Below, piece after piece: positions 21,185-31,687 of a stretch of 64,000 nucleotides of DNA. The stretch is from the NCBI GenBank assembly GCA_947095585.1, contig OX352762.1:50795843-50859842 (forward strand), given 5' to 3'. The DNA comes from Nephrocerus scutellatus. Taxonomy: Eukaryota > Arthropoda > Insecta > Diptera > Pipunculidae. The notes under the pieces are model-generated. The model saw only the letters and a program-made list of their open reading frames with translations, had not been told where the DNA came from and searched no databases. The first letter of the stretch is position 1, and every line of letters starts with the position of its first letter. Both the position numbers and the translations under genes were made by a program.

Positions 21185-22495
21185 CAGTTCTTTCTCTATC
21201 GTAGAATAATTGATTTCTGCGTCTGTTAGGGTTCTACTGGCATAACATATGGGTTTGTCACTACCAATAGTGCCTTGGGATACAACTGCGCCTAACGCGA
21301 AGTTACTCGCATCGGTAGTCAGAATAAATGGCGTAGAGAAATCGGGGTACAGTAAGATTGGGTCATTGATCAGAAGGTGTTTGATTATTTCGAATGCTGT
21401 AATGTATTTCGTATTGACTTCGATTGTTTTACCCTTTTTAAGGTTTTATAAACTTACGGTAATAACCCAGAAGACCTAGGAATGATTTGATCTCCTTTTG
21501 TGTGCGAGGTATGGGGAAATCTTTTATAGCTTTTATTTTATCAGGGTTTGGCTTAACGCCCTGATTTGTTACCAAGTGGCCAAGGAATGCTACTTCCTTA
21601 TGGAGAAACTCGGCCTTATCTAACTGAATTTTGAAGTTCGCTTCGCGTAATCTGTCAAAAACTTTCTTTAAATTTTCGGCATGTTCCTGAAGGGATGTGG
21701 AGAAAATTATTATGTCGTCTAGATATACTAAGCAGATTTTGCCTTGAAGTTCTTTTAAAACATTATCCATGACTCTTTGAAAGGTCGATGGAGCATACAG
21801 GAGATGGAGCGGACATACTCATAGTGTCCACCTTCTACTGTGAATGCCGTTTTTTCGATATCCATAGGGTTCATCTCAATCTGGTGGAATCCACTAGCGA
21901 GATCAAGTGTAGTAAAGTATAGGGAGTATTCACTTGACAATAAGTTTAAATATATATATAAAAAAAAATAGGCTTCTGCCGAGTTTGTCTAGAACGTCAT
22001 TTATATTGGGTAGGGGATATTTGTCGCTAACTGTTTTTTCATTAAGTGTGCGATAGTCTATTACGAGTCGCCATTTGATTTTCCCGCTGGCATCTTTCTT
22101 TTTAGGAACGATCCAGATTGGTGAACTCCAAAGTGAATAGCTTGGCCTTATTACACCTTGTTCTAACATTTGTTTTATTTGTGATTTGACTTCTTCCTTA
22201 TGGACGTGGGGGTATCTATATGATTTTGTAAACACAGGGATATCATCTTTAGTTTTTATACTGTGTTTTATTCTATTGGCAAAGGTTAGATTTTGTCCTT
22301 CTTTAAAGAAAATATCCTCGTATGTTCGGCAGAGTTTGAAAATAAGTTTTTTATCTTCACCGTTAAGGTGGGATGTTCGAATGAGGTTAATAATGTCGTC
22401 GGAAGTTATGGAGCTTGTGCTGTGGCTGTTGTTATTGAATTCGAAGTTATTTAGTTCACAGAAATCTTGTTTGCTGAATTTACTGACCTTGAGTG
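21185..22495 (-). pseudogene. Errantivirus pol: reverse transcriptase and RNase H start
   Basis: Reads, in order: the protease-RT spacer, [50 protein letters not shown] (first catalytic Asp), [12 protein letters not shown] (YLDD box near 21725), [27 protein letters not shown], then TTDASNFALGAVV of RNase H. A short AT-rich insertion at about 21941-21972 and a deletion near 21795 break the frame, and another break is near 21440. The order and wording match 17.6/297-group RTs. It is truncated at 21185. Confidence 0.9.
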
Positions 22496-22499
22496 GTTG

Positions 22500-22882
22500 T
22501 GTGGCGGAATAGAATCGTTATAATTTCTAATAAATCGCAATTTGGAGTGTGTGTGATGGGTAGACGCTCGCCGGATAAGTAACTTCATATTCCACATTGT
22601 TCACATAAAGATATTCATATTTAACATTGTTCGCATATAAATAAATTTACTCAAAATTGTTAATTGATCCTTTTATTATTTCTGACTCGCAATTATCATG
22701 ACGATTGGTGTTTAACAAAAAGTAATGATATTGTTCTTAAGTTGGGTAATTAAATACATTTTGCCATAACAGTGGATTCATTTAACTGCTTTGATTGGAC
22801 AACACGCAAAACCTGGGTTGCATCAACTCCTGAGTCTTTGGATTATAAAGTGTGTCATGTGCACTGCGCACATTAAGCCACA
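22500..22882 (+). repeat. 5' LTR of the CsRn1-like element
   Basis: 383 bp, beginning TGTGGCGGAATAG and ending TTAAGCCACA, so it has 5-bp inverted ends TGTGG/CCACA. The inner part (from AACTTCATATTCC) matches 26108-26240 and 28638-28768, and the last part matches 30946-31093. The target duplication GTTG precedes it at 22496-22499. Confidence 0.85.
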
Positions 22883-22883
22883 G

Positions 22884-22895
22884 TGGTGACCACCG
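22884..22895 (+). promoter_or_regulatory. Primer binding site (tRNA-Trp-like)
   Basis: TGGTGACC begins one base after the LTR end. TGG pairs with the tRNA CCA end, and a TGGTGACC start is the tRNA-Trp type site described for CsRn1-clade elements. I could not align a tRNA here. The match beyond eight bases (ACCG) is uncertain. Confidence 0.65.
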
Positions 22896-23314
22896 AGTGT
22901 TTTTTAAAAAAAGTAACACAAGTTCAAATATAATAATATTAAATCCGGTCGCATAATTATTGCAAATATATCGTCGATTTCAATATTCCACGAAAATTGT
23001 TTTCAATGCACGCGCATACATTTTGTTTTGGACGATCAGCCATCAAGTACTGCTCTATCGAATCATCACGGATACGGATCATCAAAATTTTTATAGCGTA
23101 ATTTTTTTTTCTCTCCTAAATATTATAAATAATTTTCAATTGGGTTGAGAAGGATCAAGTGAGTGACGAAACCCTTTTCTTTGTCTCTTATCACATTTTG
23201 CACGTGATTTGTGTTTTCGTGTTATTTATGGTATTAGAGATTTAATTGTGATTCCGCGCGATTGTGTAGTTTTTTTTTCATTTGATTATTTTTATAAATA
23301 ATTGCTTTCTCAAA

Positions 23315-24019
23315 ATGGTTGATGACAATGAAACTCCGACAGTAGCGTATGTATCGGTCAAACCCCCACCATTTAATCGTGATGATCCCGAGATCTGGTT
23401 CTTCCAACTGGAAGCCCAATTCAATATCGCTAATATATCGGTAGATTCTACGATGTATAGCCATTTACTGTCCGCTCTCGATCCCGATACAGTGAAACAG
23501 GTTCGCGACAAAATTATTAAGCCATCCAAAACAAATAAATATGCTGATTTAAAGCAAACAATCATTGATCGTAGAGCCGAATCTGCAAGAAGCAAATTAG
23601 ATCAATTGCTCAGCGGGTTACAACTGGGAGATAAAAAGCCAACACAACTACTCCGTGAAATGAGAAATTTGGCTGGTGATCAAATGAAGGATAATGTCCT
23701 CCAGGAAATTTGGCTAAAACGATTACCACACGGCATTCAAAAAATTTTGGTTAGTTTAGAGACTGATTTGGAACATATGGCTAAGGCAGCTGACAATATT
23801 TATGACGTAGACAAACCTCTAGGTGTAAGCAGCGTAAGCAGCGTGTCGTCTCAAAATGAGAGTGAACTAGCTGCTCAAATTGACGCATTAACAAAGAAAT
23901 TTGATAGGTTCTTAGAATCTCACAGTAGTAGTCGTTCCCGAAACCATTTTCACAATCGTCAGAAATCTAAAAGTCGTGCTTCAAGCGATGATCAAGTTTG
24001 TCAATCGGTACAAAAGTAA
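23315..24019 (+). pseudogene. CsRn1-like gag
   Basis: Begins at ATG 23315 after a 430-bp leader. It encodes 234 residues: VSVKPPPFNRDDPEIWFFQL near the start is the signature of CsRn1/Kabuki-type gag, and LLREMRNLAGDQ with LQEIWLKRLP follows at residues 105-135. It ends in a Ser/Arg-rich tail. The usual zinc-binding motif is not in frame: ARNCKPFCKF appears just beyond the stop (about 24020-24050) in another frame, so a frameshift near 24000 cut gag short. The protein would form the particle shell. Confidence 0.85.
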
Positions 24020-24103
24020 GGCTCGTAATTGCAAACCGTTTTGCAAGTTCTACGAGAATTTTAGAGCCTCTAACAATCCAAAAAACTAAGTAAAGTATCG
24101 CGT

Positions 24104-24997
24104 ATGGCGACCAGCGATGCTGTTAGTTCAGTCAATAGTCGCCTAATTTTTACAGATCGTATTTCTAGAGTTCAATTTCTAGTTGACACAGGTGCCAATG
24201 TGTCTGTGATTCCTCCTTCTCGTAGTCAAAATTGTCATTCCAAGTCATATAAACTTTATGCAGCAAATGGCACAAAAATCAATACATATGGTTCACAAAT
24301 CCTCAACCTTAATTTAGGCCTTCGACGAAATTTTTCTTGGAAGTTTGTAGTAGCTGACGTTAGCAAACCGACTATTGGAGCTGACTTTTTGTCTAAATAC
24401 GGGTTGTTAGTTGACCTCAAAAATCGAAAACTCATCGACACGGTAACATCATTGAGCGTGAATGCTTTATTTGTTTCCGAAGACAACACAAATACTTGTG
24501 CGATCAGTCCAATTTCTCCAAAAGATCTTAATCAAGATATTGTCAAACTTCTACAAAAATTCAAAGAAATTACAAGAGAATCACCTCGGCTGAACGAATT
24601 CAAACTCAAGGTTACTCATGCTATTGTCACTGTAGGTCCTCCTTGCGCAGCGAAAGCCCGAAGACTTGCTCCCGATAAGCTTCGCATTGCAAAAGCTGAA
24701 TTCGAGTTTTTAATTCGTCAAGGTATATGTAGACCATCGTGTAGTGAGTGGTCAAGTCCACTTCACTTGGTAAGAAAAAGTGATGGTCAGTATCGTCCGT
24801 GTGGCGATTACCGTGCACTCAATAAATTAACTAAGCCAGATCGTTACCCTGTACCTAATCTACGTGACTTTAATTCACAACTAGATGGATGCACCTTTTT
24901 TTCGAAAGTCGATTTGGTAAAAGCTTTTCACCAAATTCCGGTTGAAGTTTCGGATATTCGGACTTTTCGAATTCGTACGCATGAATTTTGGTTTTAA
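24104..24997 (+). pseudogene. CsRn1-like pol: protease and RT N-terminal half
   Basis: 297 residues. FLVDTGANVSVIPPS at about 26-40 is the aspartic protease active site, and PTIGADFLSKYGLLVD follows at about 85-100. RT fingers: FLIRQGICRPSCSEWSSPLH, GDYRALNKLTKPDRYPVPN, and FFSKVDLVKAFHQIPV (first catalytic Asp). A small deletion near 24955-24975 then shifts the frame, and the palm continues in the next entry. No upstream stop-free link to gag was seen. Confidence 0.9.
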
Positions 24998-25838
24998 GAA
25001 TGCAGCTCATACGTTTCAACGTTGTATTGATTCAATTTGTCGTGGTTTATCATTCGCGTTTCCTTATCTGGATGATATTTTAATAGCATCCAAAGATTTC
25101 GAACAGCATTTGAATCATCTAGAAATTTTATTCAGTAAATGCGTTTTCGCTTCACCCGAGATAGTGTTTCTCGGTCATGTGATCAACTCAGCGGGTATCA
25201 GACCTTCCAGAGAAAAAATTGATGCCATTATCAATTTCCCCAAACCCATCACAGTGAAAGATCTTCGAAGGTTCATGGGTATGGTCAACTTTTACCGATC
25301 TTTTATTCCCAATGCTGCTGAATTTCAGAGAATTTTGAATAATTATTTTATTGGTAGCAAGCGTAAAAACGATAAAACTAAGATTATCTGGTCAGAAGAA
25401 GCGTCGCAAGCCTTCGAAAAAACAAAAATCTCAGTCAACGAAGCTGCTCAACTGTGTCATCCGCGAGAAAATGTCGAAATATCCTTAATGGTGGATGCTT
25501 CAGACACTGCAATTGGTGCTGTTGTACAACAGTTTGTTAACAATGTCTGGCAACCTTTAGGGTTTTTCTCAAGCAAGTTAAATTATGCACAGCGTAAGTA
25601 CAGTGCTTATGACCGTGAACTTCTAGCCGTTTACTCAGCTGTGAAGCATTTCAGGTATTTGTTGGAGGGTCGTGTTTTTGTAATTTATACTGACCACAAA
25701 ACGCTTGCTTATGCCTTTCAACAGAATTTAGACAAGGCATCGCCCCGACAAAAACGGCATTTAGATTTTGTTTCACAATTTACCACCGAAATTCGCCACA
25801 TTTCCGGTCGGGAGAACATTGTTGCTGACGCCTTGTAA
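24942..25838 (+). pseudogene. CsRn1-like pol: RT palm and RNase H
   Basis: Continues the RT with GLFEFVRMNFGFKNAA, FPYLDDILIAS (YLDD box near 25065), FLGHVINSAGIRPS and RRFMGMVNFYRSFIP. RNase H follows: LMVDASDTAIGAVVQQ, FFSSKLNYAQRKYSAYDREL, VIYTDHKTLAYAF and HISGRENIVADAL, so its catalytic residues are mostly present. The frame ends at TAA 25836-25838, where a deletion has joined RNase H directly to the middle of integrase. Confidence 0.9.
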
Positions 25839-26105
25839 CCATAATTGATCGTTATACACGTTGGCCTGAAGTTTGTCCAACATCTGATATAAAATCAGAC
25901 ACAGTAGCTAGAGCCATTTACAGCAGATGGATTTGTCGTTTTGGTCTTTCATCGTCTATTACCACAGATAGAGGCGCACAATTCGAGTCTCAACTGTTCT
26001 CAGACTTAGCAAAATTTATCGGTATTAGACACAAAAGAACTACAGCGTACAATCCGGCTTGTAACGATATCATTGAACGTTTTCATCGTTCACTTAAGAC
26101 TTCAT
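25839..26105 (+). pseudogene. CsRn1-like integrase core remnant, first copy
   Basis: In a frame without a start codon this reads IIDRYTRWPEV (first D), SSITTDRGAQFES (second D) and CNDIIERFHRSL (catalytic E), the D,D-35-E core that joins element DNA to the target. The zinc-binding N-terminus and the C-terminal domain are both deleted. LTR sequence follows straight after. Confidence 0.85.
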
Positions 26106-26240
26106 AACTTCATATTCCACATTGTTCACATACAGATATTCATATTTAACATTGTTCGCATATAAATAAATTTACTCAAAATTGTTAATTGATCTTTTTA
26201 TTATTTCTGACTCGCAATTATCATAACGATTGCTGTTTTT
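26106..26240 (+). repeat. 3' LTR fragment of the CsRn1-like element, first copy
   Basis: AACTTCATATTCCACATTG through TCATAACGATTGCTG matches bases of the 5' LTR from about 22585 to 22705. The first 80 or so bases of the LTR are missing, lost with the end of pol. It stops at a T/A-rich tract, which is the tail of an inserted N1 element. Confidence 0.8.
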
Positions 26241-27003
26241 TTTATTTTTTATATAGAGACTTATTGCCAAGGGATGACTCCCTGAATGACTTATGTCACG
26301 GCAATAAGTTGGGCTAAGTCCTTTATTAAATTCAAAATAAAATAAAAATCGAAGGAATGTGATTTACTATATATCACATTCCTCACGTTTGTAGCCGGTT
26401 TCAATTTTTTCAATTTATTTTCTCAGAATTCTCCCTGATTCATTGAAAAAGCAATACGAAAAACGAATACGAATTTAGAACGACGCGAGTCCAAATACTT
26501 TTATCAATGAATCATGGTCAGGGAAAACTACAAAAAACCTTGACCAAGAAATTATTACAAATTATATATATTTAAAAAATACTGATAAACAATTTTTTTT
26601 TTTATTTTTTTTTATATATTAAGAAACAACTTATGAATACTTTAACCATCATCCTTCAAGAAGTTGTTAACGGCTAATTTGAACGCCTGCAGATTATAAG
26701 CTTCTGGAAATACGTGTTCGACCAATTGATTCCACATCGAAGAGACTCTCGGAAAAAGGGAGGATTTAAAGTGTTGGGTTCTACATGAAAAAAGTTTTAA
26801 GGCAATCTATGTTAATTGCACCTTAAACGAGTGTTTACGTTACTGGAACTAGAGAGCGGGAACATTTACCGTTGTAAAATTTATAGAAAATAGATAAAGC
26901 TCCTACATTTCGTCTGTGCTCCAAAGTATCAAGAGACGAAGTAATGGTTACATCGTTTATCAAACGGATAACTCTATTCTGAACACCATCAAGATGAACC
27001 AAA

Positions 27004-27107
27004 TGCGATCTTTCCTGGAAAGAACATATTTATGAAATTTCCAAAAGAGCTAGCCAATGTTTAGGCTTCATAAGACGTTGTTACTTCTACTTTTGTACTT
27101 TTAAGCC
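27004..27107 (+). other. Micro-inverted segment of N1 ORF2 (also at 29535-29638)
   Basis: On the plus strand this reads LSWKEHIYEISKRASQCLGF and then RRCYFYF, a stretch that should follow GLKVQ on the minus strand. The flanking coding sequence is on the minus strand (GLKVQ above, HLVHLDGVQNRVI below). So about 90-100 bp of the ORF has been flipped in place. The plus-strand N1 piece at 45690 and the minus-strand fragment at 13150 keep the normal order. Confidence 0.75.
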
Positions 27108-28305
27108 TAACAACTTAAGTGAATCAGATCTCCCAATAGGGGTACCATTAATAGCAGGAGGAACATAATGTTGAGTTGTCTTCTGAGAAAAAAGGCAAGA
27201 CTGGAATTTATTTGGGTTAAATTCTACTCTATTAGAAATGCCCCAATCAAGAATAATTTGAATATTAGACAGAACAGTCAAATTCATTAATTCACGCGAA
27301 CCATTCAAGCGAGAATTGCATTCTTTTTGATTGACAAACTCAATGGAAGCCGATAGTGTTGTATCATCAGCAAATGAATGGATATCACAGGTTGTAGAAG
27401 ACAACAGGTCGTTGATATATATCAAGAAGAGCGTGGGCGACAAGGATGATCCTTGAGGCACGCCAGCATTGATCCCATGTGAATCTGAAGATATACCATT
27501 TAATACAACTTTTATTTTACGGTTCCATAAATAATTCTCAATCCATGTAATGAGAGAGGAGTGTAAATTCAGCGCACGAATCTTACTAATAAGACAATCA
27601 TGCCATACTCTATCAAAAGCTTTAGCAATATCTAAGGAAACAACGCTTGATTCACCTAGGTTTGCAATGCTTCGCTCCAAACAATGAGTCATGCACGTCA
27701 TTAGTTCGCCTGAAGATCGATTTTTACGAAATCCATACTGCACATCGGATAAAAGAACATTCGAATCCAGATAGTTCATTAGTCTGAAATTAACGATAGA
27801 TTCCATTACCTTCGATATAACCTACAACAAAGCAATAGGACGGTAGTTCGTAGGTGCCGATTTATCACCTTTTTTCGGAACGGGTTGAATATTTGCTATT
27901 TTCCAAAATGATGGAAAAACACCTGTCTTCATTGAGAGATGAAACAATTTGCTAAGCGGTTTTGCCAAAGTAACATGACAACTTTTCAATACTAATGGCG
28001 GAATACCGTCGGGGCCAGTCGCTTTACTGGGGTCAAGTTATTTCAGAATCTTTGAAACAACCTGTTTCCGAAAATAGATTTTAGACATACCTGGGCCTAG
28101 ATTCGGGAGAATTGGGGCACTTTGGTTAGTTAAAGGAAGAGTAGACGCACCAGCGAAATGAGAAGCTAAGAGATTAGCTTTCTCAATATCGGTTCTATAA
28201 TGAATACCATTATGAAATAAAGAAGGAATAGACGAAGTATTGTCTGCAAAGTTTCTTTTAACCAATGCAGCACACGACCAAAAGCTTCAACTGTTTGAAT
28301 CAGAA
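27087..28305 (-). pseudogene. N1 reverse transcriptase, first copy
   Basis: RT motifs in order: LLASHFAGASTLPL, TGPDGIPPLVLKSC, IQPVPKKGDKSAP, NYRPIALL, then VQYGFRKNRSSGELM, SLDIAKAFDRVWHD (first catalytic Asp), INAGVPQGSSLSPTLFLIYI, HSFADDTTLSAS (FADD box) and ILDWGISNRVEFNPNKFQ. Breaks: TAA at 28038-28040, private to this copy, and a TAG near 27820-27830 shared with copy 2. There is no RNase H. The motif wording suits the CR1/Jockey group; the exact clade is open. Confidence 0.85.
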
Positions 28306-28368
28306 CAATTTACCACCGAAATTCGCCACATTTCCGGTCGGGAGAACATTGTTGCTGACGCCTTGTAA

Positions 28369-28635
28369 CCATAATTGATCGTAATACACGTTGGCCTGAA
28401 GTTTGTCCAACATCTGATATAAAATCAGACACAGTAGCTAGAGCCATTTACAGCAGATGGATTTGTCGTTTTGGTCTTTCATCGTCTATTACCACAGATA
28501 GAGGCGCACAATTCGAGTCTCAACTGTTCTCAGACTTAGCAAAATTTATCGGTATTAGACACAAAAGAACTACAGCGTACAATCCGGCTTGTAACGGTAT
28601 CATTGAACGTTTTCATCGTTCACTTAAGACTTCAT
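28369..28635 (+). pseudogene. CsRn1-like integrase core remnant, second copy
   Basis: Duplicate of 25839-26105, with the same deletions on both sides. It differs by a few bases, including NGIIERF here versus NDIIERF in copy 1; Gly before the conserved hydrophobic-E-R is the usual residue in Ty3 integrases, so copy 2 looks ancestral at this site. The LTR piece 28636-28768 follows. Confidence 0.85.
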
Positions 28636-28768
28636 AACTTCATATTCCACATTGTTCACATACAGATATTCATATTTAACATTGTTCGCATATAAATAAA
28701 TTTACTCAAAATTGTTAATTGATCTTTTTATTATTTCTGACTCGCAATTATCATAACGATTGCTGTTT

Positions 28769-30945
28769 TTTTTATTTTTTATATAGAGACTTATTGCCAA
28801 GGGATGACTCCCTGAATGACTTATGTCACGGCAATAAGTTGGGCTAAGCCCTTTATTAAATTCAAAATAAAATAAAAATCGAAGGAATGTGATTTACTAT
28901 ATATCACATTCCTCACGTTTGTAGCCGGTTTCAATTTTTTCAATTTATTTTCTCAGAATTCTCCCTGATTCATTGAAAAAGCAATACGAAAAACGAATAC
29001 GAATTTAGAACGACGCGAGTCCAAATACTTTTATCAATGAATCATGGTCAGGGAAAACTACAAAAAACCTTGACCAAGAAATTATTACAAATTATATATA
29101 TTTAAAAAATACTGAAGAACAATTTTTTTTTTTTTTTTTTTTTTTTATATATTAAGAAACAACTTATGAATACTTTAACCATCATCCTTCAAGAAGTTGT
29201 TAACGGCTAATTTGAACGCCTGCAGATTATAAGCTTCTGGAAATACGTGTTCGACCAATTGATTCCACATCGAAGAGACTCTCGGAAAAAGGGAGGATTT
29301 AAAGCGTTGGGTTCTACATGAAAAAAGTTTTAAGGCAATCTATGTTAATTGCACCTTAAACGAGTGTTTACGTTACTGGAACTAGAGAGCGGGAACATTT
29401 ACCGTTGTAAAATTTATAGAAAACAGATAAAGCTCCTACATTTCGTCTGTGCTCCAAAGTATCAAGAGACGAAGTAATGGTTACATCGTTTATCAAACGG
29501 ATAACTCTATTCTGAACACCATCAAGATGAACCAAATGCGATCTTTCCTGGAAAGAACATATTTATGAAATTTCAAAAAGAGCTAGCCAATGTTTAGGCT
29601 TCATAAGACGTTGTTACTTCTACTTTTGTACTTTTAAGCCTAACAACTTAAGTGAATCAGATCTCGCAATAGGGGTACCATTAATAGCAGGAGGAACATA
29701 ATGTTGAGTTGTCTTCTGAGAAAAAAGGCAAGACTGGAATTTATTTGGGTTAAATTCTACTCTATTAGAAATGCCCCAATCAAGAATGATTTGAATATTA
29801 GACAGAACAGTCAAATTCATTAATTCACGCGATCCATTCAAGCGAGAATTGCATTCTTTTTGATTGACAAACTCAATGGAAGCCGATAGTGTTGTATCAT
29901 CAGCAAATGAATGGATATCACAGGTTGTAGAAGACAACAGGTCGTTGATATATATCAAGAAGAGCGTGGGCGACAAGGATGATCCTTGAGGCACGCCAGC
30001 ATTGATCCCATGTGAATCTGAAGATATACCATTTAATACAACTTTTATTTTACGGTTCCATAAATAATTCTCAATCCATGTAATGAGAGAGGAGTGTAAA
30101 TTCAGCGCACGAATCTTACTAATAAGACAATCATGCCATACTCTATCAAAAGCTTTAGCAATATCTAAGGAAACAACGCTTGATTCACCTAGGTTTGCAA
30201 TGCTTCGCTCCAAACAATGAGTCATGCACGTCATTTGTTCGCCTGAAGATCGATTTTTACGAAATCCATACTGCACATCGGATAAAAGAACATTCGAATC
30301 CAGATAGTTCATTAGTCTGAAATTAACGATAGATTCCATTACCTTCGATATAACCTACAACAAAGCAATAGGACGGTAGTTCGTAGGTGCCGATTTATCA
30401 CCTTTTTTCGGAACGGGTTGAATATTTGCTATTTTCCAAAATGATGGAAAAACACCTGTCTTCATTGAGAGATGAAACAATTTGCTAAGCGGTTTTGCCA
30501 AAGTAACATGACAACTTTTCAATACTAATGGCGGAATACCGTCGGGGCCAGTCGCTTTATTGGGGTCAAGTTCTTTCAGAATCTTTGAAACAACCTGTTT
30601 CCGAAAATAGATTTTAGACATACCTGGGCCTAGATTCGGGAGAATTGGGGCACTTTGGTTAGTTAAAGGAAGAGTAGACGCACCAGCGAAATGAGAAGCT
30701 AAGAGATTAGCTTTCTCAATATCGGTTCTATAATGAATACCATTATGAAATAAAGAAGGAATAGACGAAGTATTGTCTGCAAAGTTTCTTTTAACCAATG
30801 CAGCACACGACCAAAAGCTTCAACTGTTTGAATCAGAATCCAAAATTTTTCGCATGCTATCTCGAATCTTAAGGTCATATATTATTTTTGACCTTTTCAA
30901 TATAGCGTTTGATCTATTTCTAGCTATTCGATACGTTACAAGGTT
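28769..30945 (-). mobile_element. N1 (CR1/Jockey-type non-LTR), second copy, to its 5' truncation
   Basis: Same as 26241-28305 but extends about 107 bp further 5' (30839-30945), still coding (SNAILKRSKIIYDLKIRDSM). It then stops abruptly at LTR sequence (AAAAAGTAATGATATTG). This is the original insertion: 5' truncated, with a tail of T/A at 28769-28790 and a 24-base T run near 29123. A clear target duplication was not found. Confidence 0.85.
29620..30945 (-). pseudogene. N1 reverse transcriptase, second copy
   Basis: Same RT motifs as in copy 1. The fingers are intact here: FRKQVVSKILKELDPNKATG and VFPSFWKIANIQPVPKKG. One in-frame TAG at 30355-30357 (in ALL-stop-VISKVME) is the only break between 30945 and 29620, so this is the best copy of the N1 RT in the window. 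The micro-inversion at 29535-29638 lies just downstream. Confidence 0.85.
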
Positions 30946-31093
30946 AAAACAAAAAGTAATGATATTGTTCTTAAGTTGGGTAATTAAATACATTTTGCCA
31001 TAACAGTGGATTCATTTAACTGCTTTGATTGGACAACACGCTGAGTCTTTGGATTATAAAGTGTGTCATGTGCACTGCGCACATTAAACCACA
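30946..31093 (+). repeat. 3' LTR end of the CsRn1-like element
   Basis: AAAAAGTAATGATATTG to TTAAACCACA matches 22721-22882 of the 5' LTR, less a deletion of about 25 bp after ACAACACGC. It ends CCACA and is followed by the target duplication GTTG (31094-31097). Together with 28636-28768 it makes the 3' LTR, split by N1. Confidence 0.85.
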
Positions 31094-31140
31094 GTTGTTC
31101 CAAAAAGAGAATTTTGCTTGAATTTGATGCGTTGATTACC

Positions 31141-31687
31141 ACTTAATTGGTATACCATCTATCTGCTCTATATATTCCTTCTGGAATATATAAGTGAGGT
31201 GTGATATATGTTGTGCTAATAAGGATATCTCCTTCCTGCACATCGACTGGCAAATTCACTATTGTTTTCGAGTTTTCCGAAAGAATGTATTTTTGAGACA
31301 TAAAGTTAGGCTTTAGTTCGAGAGGTATTACAGACTTTTCCTGAATTAAATGCTTGTTGGCTAAATCAATTTTCGCTCCTAATTTAGTGAGTGCATCCAG
31401 TCCTAGCAAACCATCGAAGTATCCGTGAAAGCGGAACACTAAGAATCTGGTTTTTCCAGGCTGATTGAATTTTACAAAATTGGGCAGAAGGATTTCCTTG
31501 TCTATTTGGTGGGTGTTTAGTATGGTTTTTATAGTTGTGGGTTCGATGGGGACGAGATCGTCGGGGTGTGCAAACTCGGGGTTAATAAATTAGGTTGAGG
31601 CTCCGGTGTCAATTAGGAATTTTAATGGGCGTCTGAAGGGTGGGGAAATGTTTATATAAGGCAGCACAGTGCCATGCTTATTGATGT
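31141..31687 (-). pseudogene. Errantivirus protease region
   Basis: In a frame different from gag, the minus strand reads FLIDTGAST, then a stop (TAA near 31587-31589), then FINPEFAHPDDLVPIEP, and later GYFDGLLGLDALTKLGAKID. DTG is the catalytic motif of retroviral-type proteases and G-L-L-G-x-D is the flap-side partner. The frame change after gag fits the usual ribosomal frameshift of this group. The in-frame stop shows that the copy is dead. The coding sequence continues at 22495 across the nested element. Confidence 0.85.

Larger units (their letters stand above)
26241..28305 (-). mobile_element. N1 (CR1/Jockey-type non-LTR) inserted in the LTR, first copy
   Basis: Minus strand: RT region (28305-27087), C-terminal region and 3' UTR, ending in a T/A-rich stretch at about 26241-26265 (its poly-A tail). 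The 3' UTR has the same blocks as the fragment at 12200-13195. Its 5' end is cut by the duplication junction at 28305. Confidence 0.85.
25776..30838. repeat. 2.53-kb tandem duplication
   Basis: Copy 1 is 25776-28305 and copy 2 is 28306-about 30838, offset 2530. Each carries the end of RNase H, the integrase core, a 3' LTR piece and an N1 element. Differences I can see are a handful of substitutions and a longer T run near 29123-29146. Copy 1 has an extra stop in N1 (GAA to TAA at 28038-28040). The junction TCAGAA/CAATTTACC joins N1 to RNase H. Confidence 0.9.
22500..31093 (+). mobile_element. CsRn1-like Ty3/gypsy LTR retrotransposon (nested)
   Basis: The boundaries are 5' TGTGG (22500) and 3' CCACA (31089-31093), flanked by GTTG at 22496-22499 and 31094-31097. 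Inside are the 5' LTR, a TGGTGACC primer site, gag, protease, RT, RNase H and part of integrase. The 3' LTR is split by an N1 non-LTR element, and 2.53 kb spanning integrase, LTR and N1 is duplicated in tandem. The tRNA-Trp-like primer site and the gag type fit the CsRn1 clade. Internal deletions remove the RNase H end, the integrase N- and C-terminal parts and the start of the 3' LTR. Confidence 0.85.
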
